Part shown: positions 9,756-18,980 of the stretch, in pieces
Layout: each line of letters starts with the position of its first letter
How positions within the stretch are numbered: the first letter of the stretch is position 1
NCBI RefSeq assembly: GCF_022818495.1
Contig: NZ_CP089291.1
Coordinates: 3,737,501-3,801,500, forward strand
DNA from: Fodinisporobacter ferrooxydans
GTDB lineage: Bacteria; Bacillota; Bacilli; Tumebacillales; MYW30-H2
DNA length: 64,000 nt
Direction: 5' to 3'
Notes under the pieces: model-generated
What the model saw: the letters and a program-made list of their open reading frames with translations, nothing else
Told to the model about the DNA's origin: nothing
Database searches by the model: none
Made by a program: the position numbers and the translations under genes

Positions 9756-11234
9756 TTAAAGAATGATAGCGATCAGCCCGCCGCTGCCTTCATTGATAAT
9801 TCTTGAGAGCGTCTCTTTGAGTTTGTACTGGGCATTTTCCGGCATCATGGCCAATTTGGCAGAGATGCCTTCGCGAACGATAGCCGCCAACGATTTGCCG
9901 AAAATATCGGAATCCCAGATTTTCAAAGGATCCTCTTCAAAGTCTTGCATCAAGTACCGCACAAGCTCCTCGCTTTGTTTTTCCGTTCCTACGATCGGAG
10001 CGAATTCGGATTCCACATCGACGCGAATCATATGAATGGATGGAGCAGTTGCCCGCAAGCGAACGCCGAAACGGGTACCTTGCCGGATTAATTCGGGCTC
10101 ATCCAATGTCATTTCTTCAAGCACCGGCGGTGCAATGCCGTACCCCGTCAATTTTACCATGCGCAAAGCTTCCGCAACTTTATCGTACTCCCGTTTTGCG
10201 TATGTGAGATCTTTCATCAACTGCAGCAGTTGATCTTTGCCGCGAATCTCGATACCCACTACCTCTGTCAGGATCTGGTCGTATAAAGCATCCGGCGCAA
10301 CCAAATCAATATCCGCAACTCCATGCCCCATATCCATATTGGATAATCCGGCATGTGCGACAAAATCAAATTCGCTAAAATGGCCGACAACGCGGTCGAT
10401 GTCACGTAAACGGCGAATATCTTTTACGGTATCTCTAACGCACGTCTCAAAATTTACCCGCAGCCAATGGTCTTGATCGAGCACCATGACCCAGCTTGGC
10501 AAATTCACATTGACTTCGTGCACAGGGAATTCATATAGCGCCTCGCGCAGAACTCCCATAATATCATCTGTCGAGATATTTGCAACACTTAATGCGAGCA
10601 CAGGGATATCATATTTTTCCGCCAATTGGACGCGCAATTGCTCTGTTTCCACACTTGTCGGCCGGGTGGAATTGACAACCATGACAAACGGCTTGCCTAA
10701 TTCCTTCAACTCGGCGACTACCCGCTCTTCTGCTTCCACATAGGATTCGCGGCTAATCTCCGCAATTGTGCCGTCAGTTGTGATGACAAGTCCTAATGTG
10801 GAGTGATCAGAAATCACTTTGCGTGTGCCGACTTCCGCTGCTTCTTGAAAAGGAATGGGTTCGTCAAACCATGGAGTGGATACCATGCGCGGACCATTTT
10901 CATCCTCATATCCTCTGGCACCCTGTACCGTATATCCAACACAATCCACAACGCGTATACGAATGTCTAGCCCTTCACCGACATTTACTTCAATCGCTTG
11001 GTTCGGGATAAACTTAGGTTCGGTCGTCATAATCGTGCGACCAGCGGCACTTTGCGGCAGTTCATCCGTTGCGCGTATACGATCAGCCTCGCTTTTGATA
11101 TTCGGCAGTACGATCAATTCCATAAATTTTTTGATGAATGTGGATTTACCTGTACGCACCGGGCCGACTACGCCGAGGTATATGTCGCCCCCTGTTCTTT
11201 CTGCAATATCTTTAAAGATATCGAATTTTTCCAC
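9756..11234 (-). CDS. spoIVA: Stage IV sporulation protein A (spore coat ATPase)
   Basis: SpoIVA is made in the mother cell, hydrolyses ATP and polymerises into the coat basement layer on the forespore surface. The 492-residue protein is of family length. It carries the Walker A motif GPVRTGKSTFIKKF near the N-terminus, TEPKFIPNQ, a TRAFAC-like VVDCVGYTV, and the conserved C-terminal SGGLIAIIL tail that docks on SpoVM. The start is GTG at 11234 behind GGGAGGGAG. A SigE-like promoter can be proposed about 120 bases upstream. A dedicated terminator follows. Confidence 0.97.
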   Translation of the reverse strand: MEKFDIFKDIAERTGGDIYLGVVGPVRTGKSTFIKKFMELIVLPNIKSEADRIRATDELPQSAAGRTIMTTEPKFIPNQAIEVNVGEGLDIRIRVVDCVGYTVQGARGYEDENGPRMVSTPWFDEPIPFQEAAEVGTRKVISDHSTLGLVITTDGTIAEISRESYVEAEERVVAELKELGKPFVMVVNSTRPTSVETEQLRVQLAEKYDIPVLALSVANISTDDIMGVLREALYEFPVHEVNVNLPSWVMVLDQDHWLRVNFETCVRDTVKDIRRLRDIDRVVGHFSEFDFVAHAGLSNMDMGHGVADIDLVAPDALYDQILTEVVGIEIRGKDQLLQLMKDLTYAKREYDKVAEALRMVKLTGYGIAPPVLEEMTLDEPELIRQGTRFGVRLRATAPSIHMIRVDVESEFAPIVGTEKQSEELVRYLMQDFEEDPLKIWDSDIFGKSLAAIVREGISAKLAMMPENAQYKLKETLSRIINEGSGGLIAIIL

Positions 11235-11355
11235 GCTTCTCCCTCCCTATAAATATCGGCGTAGAATGCATCTTAACCTAGAGCTCATCCCTCCCCAAGT
11301 CAGTTGCAATCGTAAGAGCCCAGAACATCTATACATTCCACCGATGGACAATATA

Positions 11356-11383
11356 TGTATATGAAAGCTTTCTGGGATTATTC
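11356..11383 (-). promoter_or_regulatory. Candidate SigE-type promoter for spoIVA
   Basis: The minus strand has GAATAAT (11377-11383), a 13-base spacer and CATATACA (11356-11363). These resemble the SigE -35 (ATA core) and -10 (CATAYANT) elements. spoIVA is known to be SigE-controlled in Bacillus subtilis. The match is approximate and was made by eye. Confidence 0.4.
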
Positions 11384-11505
11384 CGGTTTGATCGCCAAGG
11401 ATTTCTTTGTCCAGAATTCTTTATCAGTATATGAGGGAGAAAAAGATTTAGAACGGAAAATATCATAATTGAAAGAAGGCCTGCCATTCGGATCGCAACA
11501 AAAAC

Positions 11506-11538
11506 AGCACACCGGGAGCCTAGACCTCCTGGTGTGCT
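11506..11538 (-). terminator. Intrinsic terminator after lipM
   Basis: A 13-bp stem (AGCACACC with GGTGTGCT, continued by GGAG with CTCC) is followed on the minus strand by GTTTTTG. It lies 25 bases after the lipM stop. Confidence 0.85.
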
Positions 11539-11563
11539 ATAAGGTATTCCCCGCAGGCTTCGT

Positions 11564-12394
11564 TCACCGCCGGAAATTCCATGAATCCTGGCTGTATTTA
11601 TCCCGGATCAATTGCTCGATGGCCTGCTGTTCATCATCTGTAAGTTCACCGGGCGCAAGTTTGATCTCCAGCCCTTTTTCAAATCCGTCAAAAAAGTGCT
11701 TGGAAACCTCTTCAAATGTATAGGTATTCCCGGTTAACTGTTTCAGGCTCACAGCACGCTCGGCAAATGCCTGCTTCATTCGTTCCCGCATCCGCTCATT
11801 GGAAAAGCGCAGCACATCGAATAACGCACCGATGTCGAGATCCAGCAAAATCGAACCGTGTTGCAAAACCGTTCCCAATTGCCGCAATTGGGCGCTGCCG
11901 ACGATTTTCCGCCCCTCGACGACCAATTCATACCAAGAGGGGGAGTCAAAACAGGCTGCTGAGCCCAAACTGTCATATTTTCCCCGCTCCTGCTCCTCTG
12001 CCAAGGACACCAGTTCCGCCTGCAAGCCAAGAGAGCGGAACCCTTCCAGAAGTCCCAGACTGATCGTACGATATGCTTCGATCACAGATGTTGACATCAG
12101 CCGATGGGATTCCGGGACGATGACGCTGTATGTCAATTCCGCATCGTGCAAAACCGCACGGCCGCCTGTCTGTCTCCTGACAAAGCCAAACCCTTTTTGT
12201 CCGAGACGTTCAAAATCGATATCCCGCCGCGCCTGCTGGAAATACCCGATGGACAGCGTGGGAGGCTGCCAACCGAAAAAGCGTATGGTCGGCGGCGCTT
12301 TCCCTTGACTGACTGCCTGCAAGACCGCCTCATCTGCTGCCATGTTAAACGCGGGGGACGAATTTCCAGTTGCCAGAAAACGCCAAGTTTCCAT
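11564..12394 (-). CDS. lipM: Octanoyl-[GcvH]:protein octanoyltransferase / lipoate ligase family
   Basis: LipM moves octanoate from ACP to GcvH in the first step of Bacillus-type lipoate synthesis. The 276 residues match the LipM type: ETWRFLATGNSSPAFNMAADEA, FGFVRRQTGGRAVLHDAELTYSV, and the block ACFDSPSWYELVVEGRKIVGSAQ. The Cys of that block is the acyl-carrying residue known in LipM. The ending (KYSQDSWNFRR) is also characteristic. The next gene upstream, gcvH, encodes its acceptor protein and is 12 bases away, so the pair forms an operon. Assignment over LplA or LipL rests on the Cys block and this neighbour. Confidence 0.93.
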   Translation of the reverse strand: METWRFLATGNSSPAFNMAADEAVLQAVSQGKAPPTIRFFGWQPPTLSIGYFQQARRDIDFERLGQKGFGFVRRQTGGRAVLHDAELTYSVIVPESHRLMSTSVIEAYRTISLGLLEGFRSLGLQAELVSLAEEQERGKYDSLGSAACFDSPSWYELVVEGRKIVGSAQLRQLGTVLQHGSILLDLDIGALFDVLRFSNERMRERMKQAFAERAVSLKQLTGNTYTFEEVSKHFFDGFEKGLEIKLAPGELTDDEQQAIEQLIRDKYSQDSWNFRR

Positions 12395-12406
12395 TTTGCC
12401 GCTGCC

Positions 12407-12790
12407 TTATTGGGAAACTTGTTGTTCGTACTGGGCAGGCGTCAATAGTTTGTCGAGTTCGGACGGGTCTTGTAACTCTACGACTACCATCCAACCGTCT
12501 TCATACGGAGATTCATTTACTTTTTCCGGAGCATCCGACAATGCTTCATTGACTTGCAAGATCTTCCCGCTCACCGGTGCATACAGATCGGAAACCGTCT
12601 TGACCGATTCCACCGTTCCAAACGTTGCTCCTGCACGTAAAGAATCGCCCGCTTGCGGCAATTCCACAAACACGATATCTCCAAGTTCTGCCTGTGCAAA
12701 ATCTGTAATTCCTATGTATGCTTGATTTCCTTCCACGCGCACCCACTCGTGCTCGGAACTGTATTTTACATTTGCTGGCACTTGACTCAT
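12407..12790 (-). CDS. gcvH: Glycine cleavage system H protein
   Basis: GcvH is the lipoyl-carrying shuttle of glycine cleavage. In bacteria with LipM/LipL it is also the hub from which lipoyl groups pass to 2-oxoacid dehydrogenases. The 127-residue protein has [27 protein letters not shown] and the lipoylation motif [15 protein letters not shown] with the target Lys. I chose the ATG at 12790, with GGAGG seven bases away; a GTG codon immediately before is possible but too close. No glycine riboswitch or gcvT/gcvP is present, which fits the lipoyl-relay role beside lipM. Confidence 0.96.
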   Translation of the reverse strand: MSQVPANVKYSSEHEWVRVEGNQAYIGITDFAQAELGDIVFVELPQAGDSLRAGATFGTVESVKTVSDLYAPVSGKILQVNEALSDAPEKVNESPYEDGWMVVVELQDPSELDKLLTPAQYEQQVSQ

Positions 12791-12925
12791 CACATATCCT
12801 CCTTAATTTAACATTCGGCTATATCCATGTCTGAAAAACCCGTAACGCATGTTTTTGAAAAACGTGCGATTTTTCCGCTGATTCTTCGACATAGTAGTTA
12901 TTTTATCATTTGCAAAAGAAACAAG

Positions 12926-13969
12926 CTACATTTTCCATTTGGGATGAAACCGGTTTTTTGCAATGTCCTCAAGCTCATGTCGCTTGCCTCGCATCATTAA
13001 ATCATCAACCGCATCTTTGGGTGCTTTTCCTTCGAATAAAACCCTGTAGATCTCCGTGGTAATCGGCATTTCAACCTGATATTTTCGACTTAACAACATG
13101 GCCGCCTTTGTCGTGCGCACACCTTCCACTACCATTTTCATATTTGCCAATGTCTCATCTAACGTCTTTCCTTGCCCCAGCATATAGCCTGCCCGCCAAT
13201 TGCGGCTGTGCTTGCTGGTACAGGTGGCAATCAAATCGCCAACGCCGGCAAGTCCGGAAAAGGTGGATTGGGAAGCGCCCATGGCTGCACCCAGGCGGGA
13301 GATCTCTACAAGTCCCCGAGTCATTAAAGCTGCTTTTGCATTATCCCCATATCCCAAACCGTCGGAAATTCCCCCGCCAAGTGCAATAATGTTTTTCAAT
13401 GCGCCGCCAAGCTCTGTGCCGACAACATCCGGATTTGTGTACACGCGAAAATTTCCATTCATGAAATGATCCTGTACAAACTCCGCCGTATGTTTTGCGA
13501 CGCTTGCCACAACCACCGTAGTAGGGTAGCGCTCACTCACTTCTTCCGCATGGCTTGGTCCGGACAAAACAGCCGCCTGTTCCGGAGAGATCTGGGGAAT
13601 CTCCGACAGCAATACTTCAGACATCCGTTCCAGTGAATCCAAATCAAACCCTTTTGTCGCATGTGCCACTGTGACATCTTTGCCGATCAACGGTGCGATC
13701 ATGCGAGCCGTACTGCGAAAGACATGGGAAGGAATCACCAGCAAAACCATCGAGACATTTTCTAATGCATCTTCCAGTCGATGTGATGCGCGAATCCCGT
13801 CCGGCAAACAAACACCAGGGAGATAATCTTCTAACGTATGTTTGGAATTGATTTCCTCTGCTATTTCCGGGCGCCTTGCCCAAATGGTGACGTCATATCC
13901 ATTGTCAGCCAAGACAAGCGCCAACGCAGTTCCCCAACTGCCCGCACCGATCACCGAAACCTTGCTCAT
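12926..13969 (-). CDS. gpsA: Glycerol-3-phosphate dehydrogenase [NAD(P)+]
   Basis: GpsA reduces dihydroxyacetone phosphate to sn-glycerol-3-phosphate, the backbone of membrane phospholipids. The 347 residues start with the Rossmann motif VSVIGAGSWGTALALVLADNG. They include GPSHAEEV, the catalytic Lys region ELGGALKNIIALGGGISDGLGYGDNAKAAL, and NWRAGYMLGQG. plsY, 18 bases upstream, uses its product, so gpsA and plsY together supply lysophosphatidate. AGGAG lies very close to the ATG. Confidence 0.96.
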   Translation of the reverse strand: MSKVSVIGAGSWGTALALVLADNGYDVTIWARRPEIAEEINSKHTLEDYLPGVCLPDGIRASHRLEDALENVSMVLLVIPSHVFRSTARMIAPLIGKDVTVAHATKGFDLDSLERMSEVLLSEIPQISPEQAAVLSGPSHAEEVSERYPTTVVVASVAKHTAEFVQDHFMNGNFRVYTNPDVVGTELGGALKNIIALGGGISDGLGYGDNAKAALMTRGLVEISRLGAAMGASQSTFSGLAGVGDLIATCTSKHSRNWRAGYMLGQGKTLDETLANMKMVVEGVRTTKAAMLLSRKYQVEMPITTEIYRVLFEGKAPKDAVDDLMMRGKRHELEDIAKNRFHPKWKM

Positions 13970-13987
13970 ACTCCTGGCCGCCTTTCT

Positions 13988-14590
13988 TTAACGGTTTGCC
14001 TTTTTTCCCAATCGATTTTCTTGTCCTTTTGCTAACCGTTCGATATTTTTCCGATGCTTCCAATAGGAAACAAGCGCCAAAAATATCGTTGCAAATACAA
14101 GCATCATCGGTCGGTGAAACAATACGAGAAAAATCGGTACAAACGTGACAAAGGATAAAGAAGCCAATGAAACGTAACGGGTGACCAATAACAATGCGAT
14201 GGCGATTACGCCGGCGCATAAAGCAGGAACTGCTGCCAGCGTAAGCAAAACGCCAATCGTAGTGGCAACGCCTTTCCCGCCGCGAAAGCCAAAATACACG
14301 GGCCAGTTATGCCCAAAAATCGTAAATAAACCGGCCAGAACCATCGCAACAAGGTTTCCGCCTGTCAATACATTCGCGATCCAAACCATAAAAACGCCCT
14401 TCAACGCATCAAACAAGAAAACAAAAATGCCTGCTTTTACACCGAGAACCCGCATCGTATTGGTAGCGCCGGCATTGCCGCTGCCATGTTGGCGGATATC
14501 GATGCCGGCCACCCATTTTCCCATGAGATAACTGGGAGATATGGATCCAATCAAATAGGAAACAAGAATAATTCCAATCGTCCATCCCAT
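13988..14590 (-). CDS. plsY: Glycerol-3-phosphate acyltransferase (acyl-phosphate dependent)
   Basis: PlsY transfers an acyl group from acyl-phosphate to glycerol-3-phosphate at the membrane. The 200-residue protein is a five-helix membrane protein with the family motifs YLIGSISPSYLMGKW, the glycine-rich GSGNAGATNTMRVLG and FRGGKGVATTIGVLL. I chose the ATG at 14590 (MGWTIGIILVSYL) because GGGGAA lies upstream and the N-terminus then matches the family; the open frame extends further upstream toward der. The gene sits between der and gpsA as in Bacillus subtilis relatives. Confidence 0.95.
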   Translation of the reverse strand: MGWTIGIILVSYLIGSISPSYLMGKWVAGIDIRQHGSGNAGATNTMRVLGVKAGIFVFLFDALKGVFMVWIANVLTGGNLVAMVLAGLFTIFGHNWPVYFGFRGGKGVATTIGVLLTLAAVPALCAGVIAIALLLVTRYVSLASLSFVTFVPIFLVLFHRPMMLVFATIFLALVSYWKHRKNIERLAKGQENRLGKKANR

Positions 14591-14618
14591 GTAAAATTCC
14601 CCTATTTCTTCATTCTCT

Positions 14619-15950
14619 TCAATTTTTCTCTTTTGATGATTTTTGGCGAATAAACATCCGCATGGGCGTCCCTTCAAAGCCAAACGCACTGCGAAGCTTA
14701 TTTTCCAGATACCTTTCATAGGAAAAATGCATCAATTCCGGGTCATTGACAAATATCGCAAAAGCCGGCGGTTTGACGGCAACTTGTGTCGTATACAAGA
14801 CACGCAACCTCCGTCCCTTGTCCGTAGGCGGCGGTGTCATCGCAACCGCATCTTCAATGACAGAATTCAGCACAGCCGTCTGTATGCGCAGCGCATGGTT
14901 TTCCGCATTTTGCTTGACGATCTCCAGAATGCGGTGCACCCGCTGCTTCGTTTTGGCAGAAACAAACAGGATGGGAGCCCAGGCCATAAACGGAAATTGC
15001 TTGCGGACTTCCTGTTCAAACTTATGTGCCGTTTTATCATCTTTCTCAACGATGTCCCACTTGTTCACGACGATCATCATGGCACGCCCGGCTTCCAATG
15101 CGTATCCGGCAATCTTTTTATCCTGCTCGATAATCCCTTGCTCGCCATCGATCACAAGAACCGCCACATCACATCGTTCGATGGCCCGCAATGCACGCAG
15201 CACCGAATATTTTTCCGTCGTTTCATATACTTTGCCGCGCTTGCGCATTCCGGCCGTATCGATCAGGACATAATCCTGGTCTTCCGTAGAGAACGGCGTA
15301 TCAATGGCATCCCGCGTCGTCCCCGCTTCCGGACTCACCAAGACCCGGTCTGTGCCGAGAATCGCATTGACAAGGGACGATTTTCCGACATTCGGTCGTC
15401 CGATCAAGGCGACGCGAATCACATCTTCATCATACTCGGTTTCTTCAAAATCCTCGGGAATGTCAGCCATCACCTGATCCAGGAGATCTCCAATACCCGT
15501 GCCGTGCTCTGCGGAAATGGCAAAAGGCTCGCCAAGACCCAGTTCATAAAAGCTGTAAATGTTGTTGATTTGATCCGGGTTGTCCACTTTGTTGACAGCC
15601 AATGCTACCGGTTTGCGGGAACGAAATAAGATCTGCGCTACTTCTTGATCGGCCGGTGTTACTCCTTCCTTGCCGTCAGCGACAAAAATGATGGCATTCG
15701 CCTCTGCGATCGCCAATTCCGCCTGTTCCCGAATTCGAAACAAAATTTCATCTTCGCTTCCGACTTCAATCCCGCCCGTGTCGATGATGTGAAATTGGTG
15801 TGTCAACCACTCTGAACTGGCATATATGCGATCCCTTGTCACACCGGGCCTATCTTCGACAATTGCAATCCTGTTTCCTGCCAGACGATTGAACAAAGTC
15901 GATTTTCCGACATTCGGCCGACCAACGATCGCCACTACTGGCTTTGGCAT
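14619..15950 (-). CDS. der: Ribosome-assembly GTPase Der (EngA)
   Basis: Der has two tandem GTPase domains and a KH-like domain and helps mature the 50S subunit. The 443 residues show G1 motifs [14 protein letters not shown] (about residue 9) and [14 protein letters not shown] (about 186), with DTGGIE and DTAGMRKRG as G3, NKVD and NKWD as G4, and a C-terminal KH-like region ending [19 protein letters not shown] precedes the ATG. Length and order are standard. Confidence 0.97.
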   Translation of the reverse strand: MPKPVVAIVGRPNVGKSTLFNRLAGNRIAIVEDRPGVTRDRIYASSEWLTHQFHIIDTGGIEVGSEDEILFRIREQAELAIAEANAIIFVADGKEGVTPADQEVAQILFRSRKPVALAVNKVDNPDQINNIYSFYELGLGEPFAISAEHGTGIGDLLDQVMADIPEDFEETEYDEDVIRVALIGRPNVGKSSLVNAILGTDRVLVSPEAGTTRDAIDTPFSTEDQDYVLIDTAGMRKRGKVYETTEKYSVLRALRAIERCDVAVLVIDGEQGIIEQDKKIAGYALEAGRAMMIVVNKWDIVEKDDKTAHKFEQEVRKQFPFMAWAPILFVSAKTKQRVHRILEIVKQNAENHALRIQTAVLNSVIEDAVAMTPPPTDKGRRLRVLYTTQVAVKPPAFAIFVNDPELMHFSYERYLENKLRSAFGFEGTPMRMFIRQKSSKEKN

Positions 15951-16107
15951 AAAATCATCCTACCTTTCTGTGCAAGTGCTCCGTTTCAAACCTATCGAAT
16001 ATCCGTTTGCAATCCAATACGTATACCTGCATTCAAAAAACTCCTGTTGATATCGGACATATGTAAGTTTTGACACTCTGAAATTATGAATGTGTTCCGC
16101 ACTTCCG

Positions 16108-17121
16108 TCAAGCTTTGTTCTTATTTCCTCCATAGCGATTGCTTACATCGTTCACAAATGTCACGAGCCGTTCATACTGTCTTTGGATCGCGAACGCACT
16201 TACAATCCTCCCGAGCGTTACAAACCCGTATCTGCGAGACAATGCTCCGCCAATTCTCGCAAGGGAGTTAATATGAACCAAAGCTTCTTGCATGACAAGT
16301 TGGCTCGTGTCGCACCCGATTCGCTCCAAAAACGAAGCCAGCAGACGTTTCACGGTATATGGATCCGCGCCTAAGCCAATGGTATAAATGGCATTGCCAA
16401 AGGTGTCATACCCTTTAAAATTTAATGTTCCAATCTGCCAGGTCTCTGAACGATCATAATCCGTCAAAGCGATAATTTCATTCACATGCGGCCTGCGTTC
16501 ATTCGGCAGACGATTCAGATGAATGGCAGCAGACGTAATGGAAGAATGGGCGCTGCCATAACAATGGTAGACAATATGTCTGCCGTCCAACCGATGTAGA
16601 TCGCTTGTTTGGTTCGACGTATTGCCAACCGGTTCTTCCTCTTCATGGTTTCTTGAAACTCTTGCCCGAAACATCGGCACGTTTTGCCATACGACACTGC
16701 ATACTGCTGTCTGAATATGCGGAAACATGCGGGCAAACGTGGCATAAAGCTTTCTTGTCAATGCAATGCCGCTTTTATGGATGGGAATCGATGAACGTCG
16801 ATAGGGTTTTGCCAAAGAAATGGATGGCGTCCGAATAAACGCGTATTGCGTTTGATCCAATCGATATAAATTCACAAAATTCCGAAGGCATTTAATGGCA
16901 ATATGGGATTGCCGATGGCATCCCGCATATGCCACAAACGTTGGAGCATGAGAGATGTTCCCACATACATGTATCGTCCCGTCGCTCGGCCGGAATCGCC
17001 TGCTCAATTCCCGCAGTTGTTCAAAGCTTGGCATATTGTGAAAATCACAAGCGCCTGTCAGCATTTGCGCTGCAAGAAATGCACCAAATCCAAAATCATT
17101 GTCATAGAACACGACGGCATC
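16108..17121 (-). CDS. YphB/SeaA-like protein (DUF3189 family)
   Basis: The C-terminal half carries the DUF3189-type start IVYHCYGSAHSSITSAAIHL, followed by EIIALTDYD, YDTFGNAIYTIGLG and YTVKRLLASFLERIG. The protein is 337 residues. The N-terminal half (VVFYDNDFGFGAFLAAQMLTG, then IHVCGNISHAPTFVAYAG) looks like a second, degenerate copy of the same fold. The gene lies between der and yphA, exactly where Bacillus subtilis has yphB (seaA, spore envelope assembly), so an equivalent role is likely but inferred. The ATG at 17121 has AGGAGG six bases upstream and overlaps the yphA end by 20 bases. Confidence 0.65.
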   Translation of the reverse strand, partial: DAVVFYDNDFGFGAFLAAQMLTGACDFHNMPSFEQLRELSRRFRPSDGTIHVCGNISHAPTFVAYAGCHRQSHIAIKCLRNFVNLYRLDQTQYAFIRTPSISLAKPYRRSSIPIHKSGIALTRKLYATFARMFPHIQTAVCSVVWQNVPMFRARVSRNHEEEEPVGNTSNQTSDLHRLDGRHIVYHCYGSAHSSITSAAIHLNRLPNERRPHVNEIIALTDYDRSETWQIGTLNFKGYDTFGNAIYTIGLGADPYTVKRLLASFLERIGCDTSQLVMQEALVHINSLARIGGALSRRYGFVTLGRIVSAFAIQRQYERLVTFVNDVSNRYGGNKNKA

Positions 17122-17785
17122 CATCCGTATCCTCCTGTTCATGCAGGATGTGTCGCGTTTTTGCAATGGCAATCGGCTTTCTCTTGCGATAACGAAACCG
17201 CACTGCCATTGTGCTCAGCATATATAGAAACGCAAGGCTAAATGTAGCAAAAGCCACTATATCTTTCTCGGCAGAATTGCCAAACTCAAGATACTCAAAT
17301 GGAACATTGCGTATCCAAATGTCATCCACGAGCTGAATCACTATACTCGCTGACCAGGCAGCAGCAAAACGCTCTTTCCACGAACCTGCCAAAATCAAGC
17401 TTGTCAACAGGATCAGACACGCACTCGACCATATCAATTTTGCAGTCAGCACTTCCGACCCATGTAAAATCCATCGATTAAAAATCAGGACGACAGCGAG
17501 AATGCAAACACTCCGTACGGGAATCAAAATCTTCTTGTACCATCGGTCAACAAGGACAACAACCCAGACAGTTAGAAGGAGCGGTAGAAAAAATCCGGAG
17601 AACGACATTTGTTCTTTTAACAATCCGGGAATCATGACCGGGTATCCCAATACATATACTGCGATGATCCACTTGATGCTTTGAGGTTTGATATGAAATT
17701 CTTCGCATACGTTTCTTCCCCAACCGCTTACCGCCAAAATCAATCCGGCAATTCCCAAGATCATGCCGATGGAACCGGGAATCAT
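17102..17785 (-). CDS. YphA-like integral membrane protein
   Basis: This is a protein of 227 residues with about six hydrophobic segments (for example MILGIAGLILAVSG, IIAVYVLGYPVMIPGLL and FFLPLLLTVWVVVLV). It ends in a basic cytoplasmic tail (RFRYRKRKPIAIAK). It lies between fni and the yphB-like gene, the position of Bacillus subtilis yphA, a membrane protein of unknown function. I chose the ATG at 17785 because GGGAGG lies four bases upstream; an upstream in-frame extension lacks signals. Function unknown. Confidence 0.7.
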   Translation of the reverse strand: MIPGSIGMILGIAGLILAVSGWGRNVCEEFHIKPQSIKWIIAVYVLGYPVMIPGLLKEQMSFSGFFLPLLLTVWVVVLVDRWYKKILIPVRSVCILAVVLIFNRWILHGSEVLTAKLIWSSACLILLTSLILAGSWKERFAAAWSASIVIQLVDDIWIRNVPFEYLEFGNSAEKDIVAFATFSLAFLYMLSTMAVRFRYRKRKPIAIAKTRHILHEQEDTDGCRRVL

Positions 17786-17890
17786 ATTGCCTCCCCACTT
17801 TCTATACACAGTCAAGCATGCGTATCGATACACTCTTCTATAGGTTTGCCTGACTGTTCGGGGAATAAACAAAAAAGCATCCATTTCCTA

Positions 17891-18955
17891 TCAGGAAATG
17901 AAATGCCTTCGATTTGCATAATATTGCCGATCGATGTTACGGACTTCACACCAATCAGCCGTTTCTCCGCGAATCCATACCGGAATAGCATTCAATTCTT
18001 GCAAGGTTCGACAACCTAACATCGTCATGATGACTCGAACCTCATGCAACCAATGCTGCAAACAATCGATCAGTCCTTGTAATCCGGACGATCGATACGT
18101 TCGCAAAATAAAACCTGCCAACCCAACCCCTTGCGCTCCAAGCGCCAAACATTTGATACAATCCAACGGGTTGCGAACACCTCCGGAAGCGAGGAACGTC
18201 AGTTGGTTTTGGAAACCTTCCGCTTCAAGCAAACTGACTACCGTTGTTTGACCCCACAAACGCAAGTCATCCATTGGCCATTCGCTTCGTCGCTGATTCT
18301 CAATGGCAATAAAGTTGGTGCCGCCTCGTCCGCTTACATCTACAATCCTGGCGCCAATCTCCGTCAATTGACGATACGTTTCCCGACACATGCCAAAGCC
18401 AACTTCTTTGATAATGACAGGTACCGGACAATGGCGAATGATTGTTTCTACACCTTTTAATATTCCTTTGAAATTCCGATCCCCTTCCGGCATTACCAGT
18501 TCCTGGGGGGCATTTGCATGCAGTTGAATATACTGTGCATCCAACATGTCAACGGCTCGCAATACATCGTCAATCGTTGCTGCAGCAGACAGGTTGGCAA
18601 TCACAATACCTCCCGGATTTTCTTTCCTGACAACTGTATAAGATTCCCGCAGGGAATCATCCCGCAACGCTGCCCGCTGGCTGCCCACCGCCATTGCCAA
18701 TCCCAGTTCCCGAGCCGCAATGGCCAAATCCCGATTGACCTGTGCGGAAGGTTCAGAACCTCCTGTCATCGCATTGATCCAGAATGGAGCAGAAAAAAAC
18801 GTTCCGGCAACATTTGTCTGCAAAGATATTTCAGCAAACGATACTTCCGGAAATGTTCGATGTACAAACATCACATCGTCAAAACCTGATGCCATGGATT
18901 GGGGAAGCTCGGCAGCCAAACGCAAATGATCTATTTTTCTCGATTCAATCGACAC
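17891..18955 (-). CDS. fni: Isopentenyl-diphosphate delta-isomerase, type 2
   Basis: Fni is the FMN- and NADPH-dependent enzyme interconverting IPP and DMAPP, feeding hepS/hepT prenyl synthesis. The 354 residues contain FDDVMFVHRTFPEVSF, FWINAMTGGS, AVGSQRAAL, IVIANLSAAATIDD and the FMN-phosphate loop SGRGGTNFIAIE, ending in FLASGGVRNPLDCIKCLALGAQGVG. I chose the GTG at 18955 with AGGAG eight bases upstream, which gives the family N-terminus. It overlaps nothing and follows the S1-domain gene by 25 bases. Confidence 0.94.
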   Translation of the reverse strand: MSIESRKIDHLRLAAELPQSMASGFDDVMFVHRTFPEVSFAEISLQTNVAGTFFSAPFWINAMTGGSEPSAQVNRDLAIAARELGLAMAVGSQRAALRDDSLRESYTVVRKENPGGIVIANLSAAATIDDVLRAVDMLDAQYIQLHANAPQELVMPEGDRNFKGILKGVETIIRHCPVPVIIKEVGFGMCRETYRQLTEIGARIVDVSGRGGTNFIAIENQRRSEWPMDDLRLWGQTTVVSLLEAEGFQNQLTFLASGGVRNPLDCIKCLALGAQGVGLAGFILRTYRSSGLQGLIDCLQHWLHEVRVIMTMLGCRTLQELNAIPVWIRGETADWCEVRNIDRQYYANRRHFIS

Positions 18956-18980
18956 GTATGTAACTCCTAAATCCTTACGC

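Larger units (their letters stand above)
11235..11563. other. Intergenic region between lipM and spoIVA
   Basis: No gene was seen in these 329 bases. The region holds the lipM terminator at 11506-11538, a candidate SigE promoter for spoIVA at 11356-11383 and the spoIVA leader. The stretch 11391-11463 shows nothing recognisable. Confidence 0.7.

Noticed and set aside
12794-12925. Glycine riboswitch upstream of gcvH
   Set aside because: Only 132 bases lie between gcvH and gpsA and no aptamer-like conserved core was seen.
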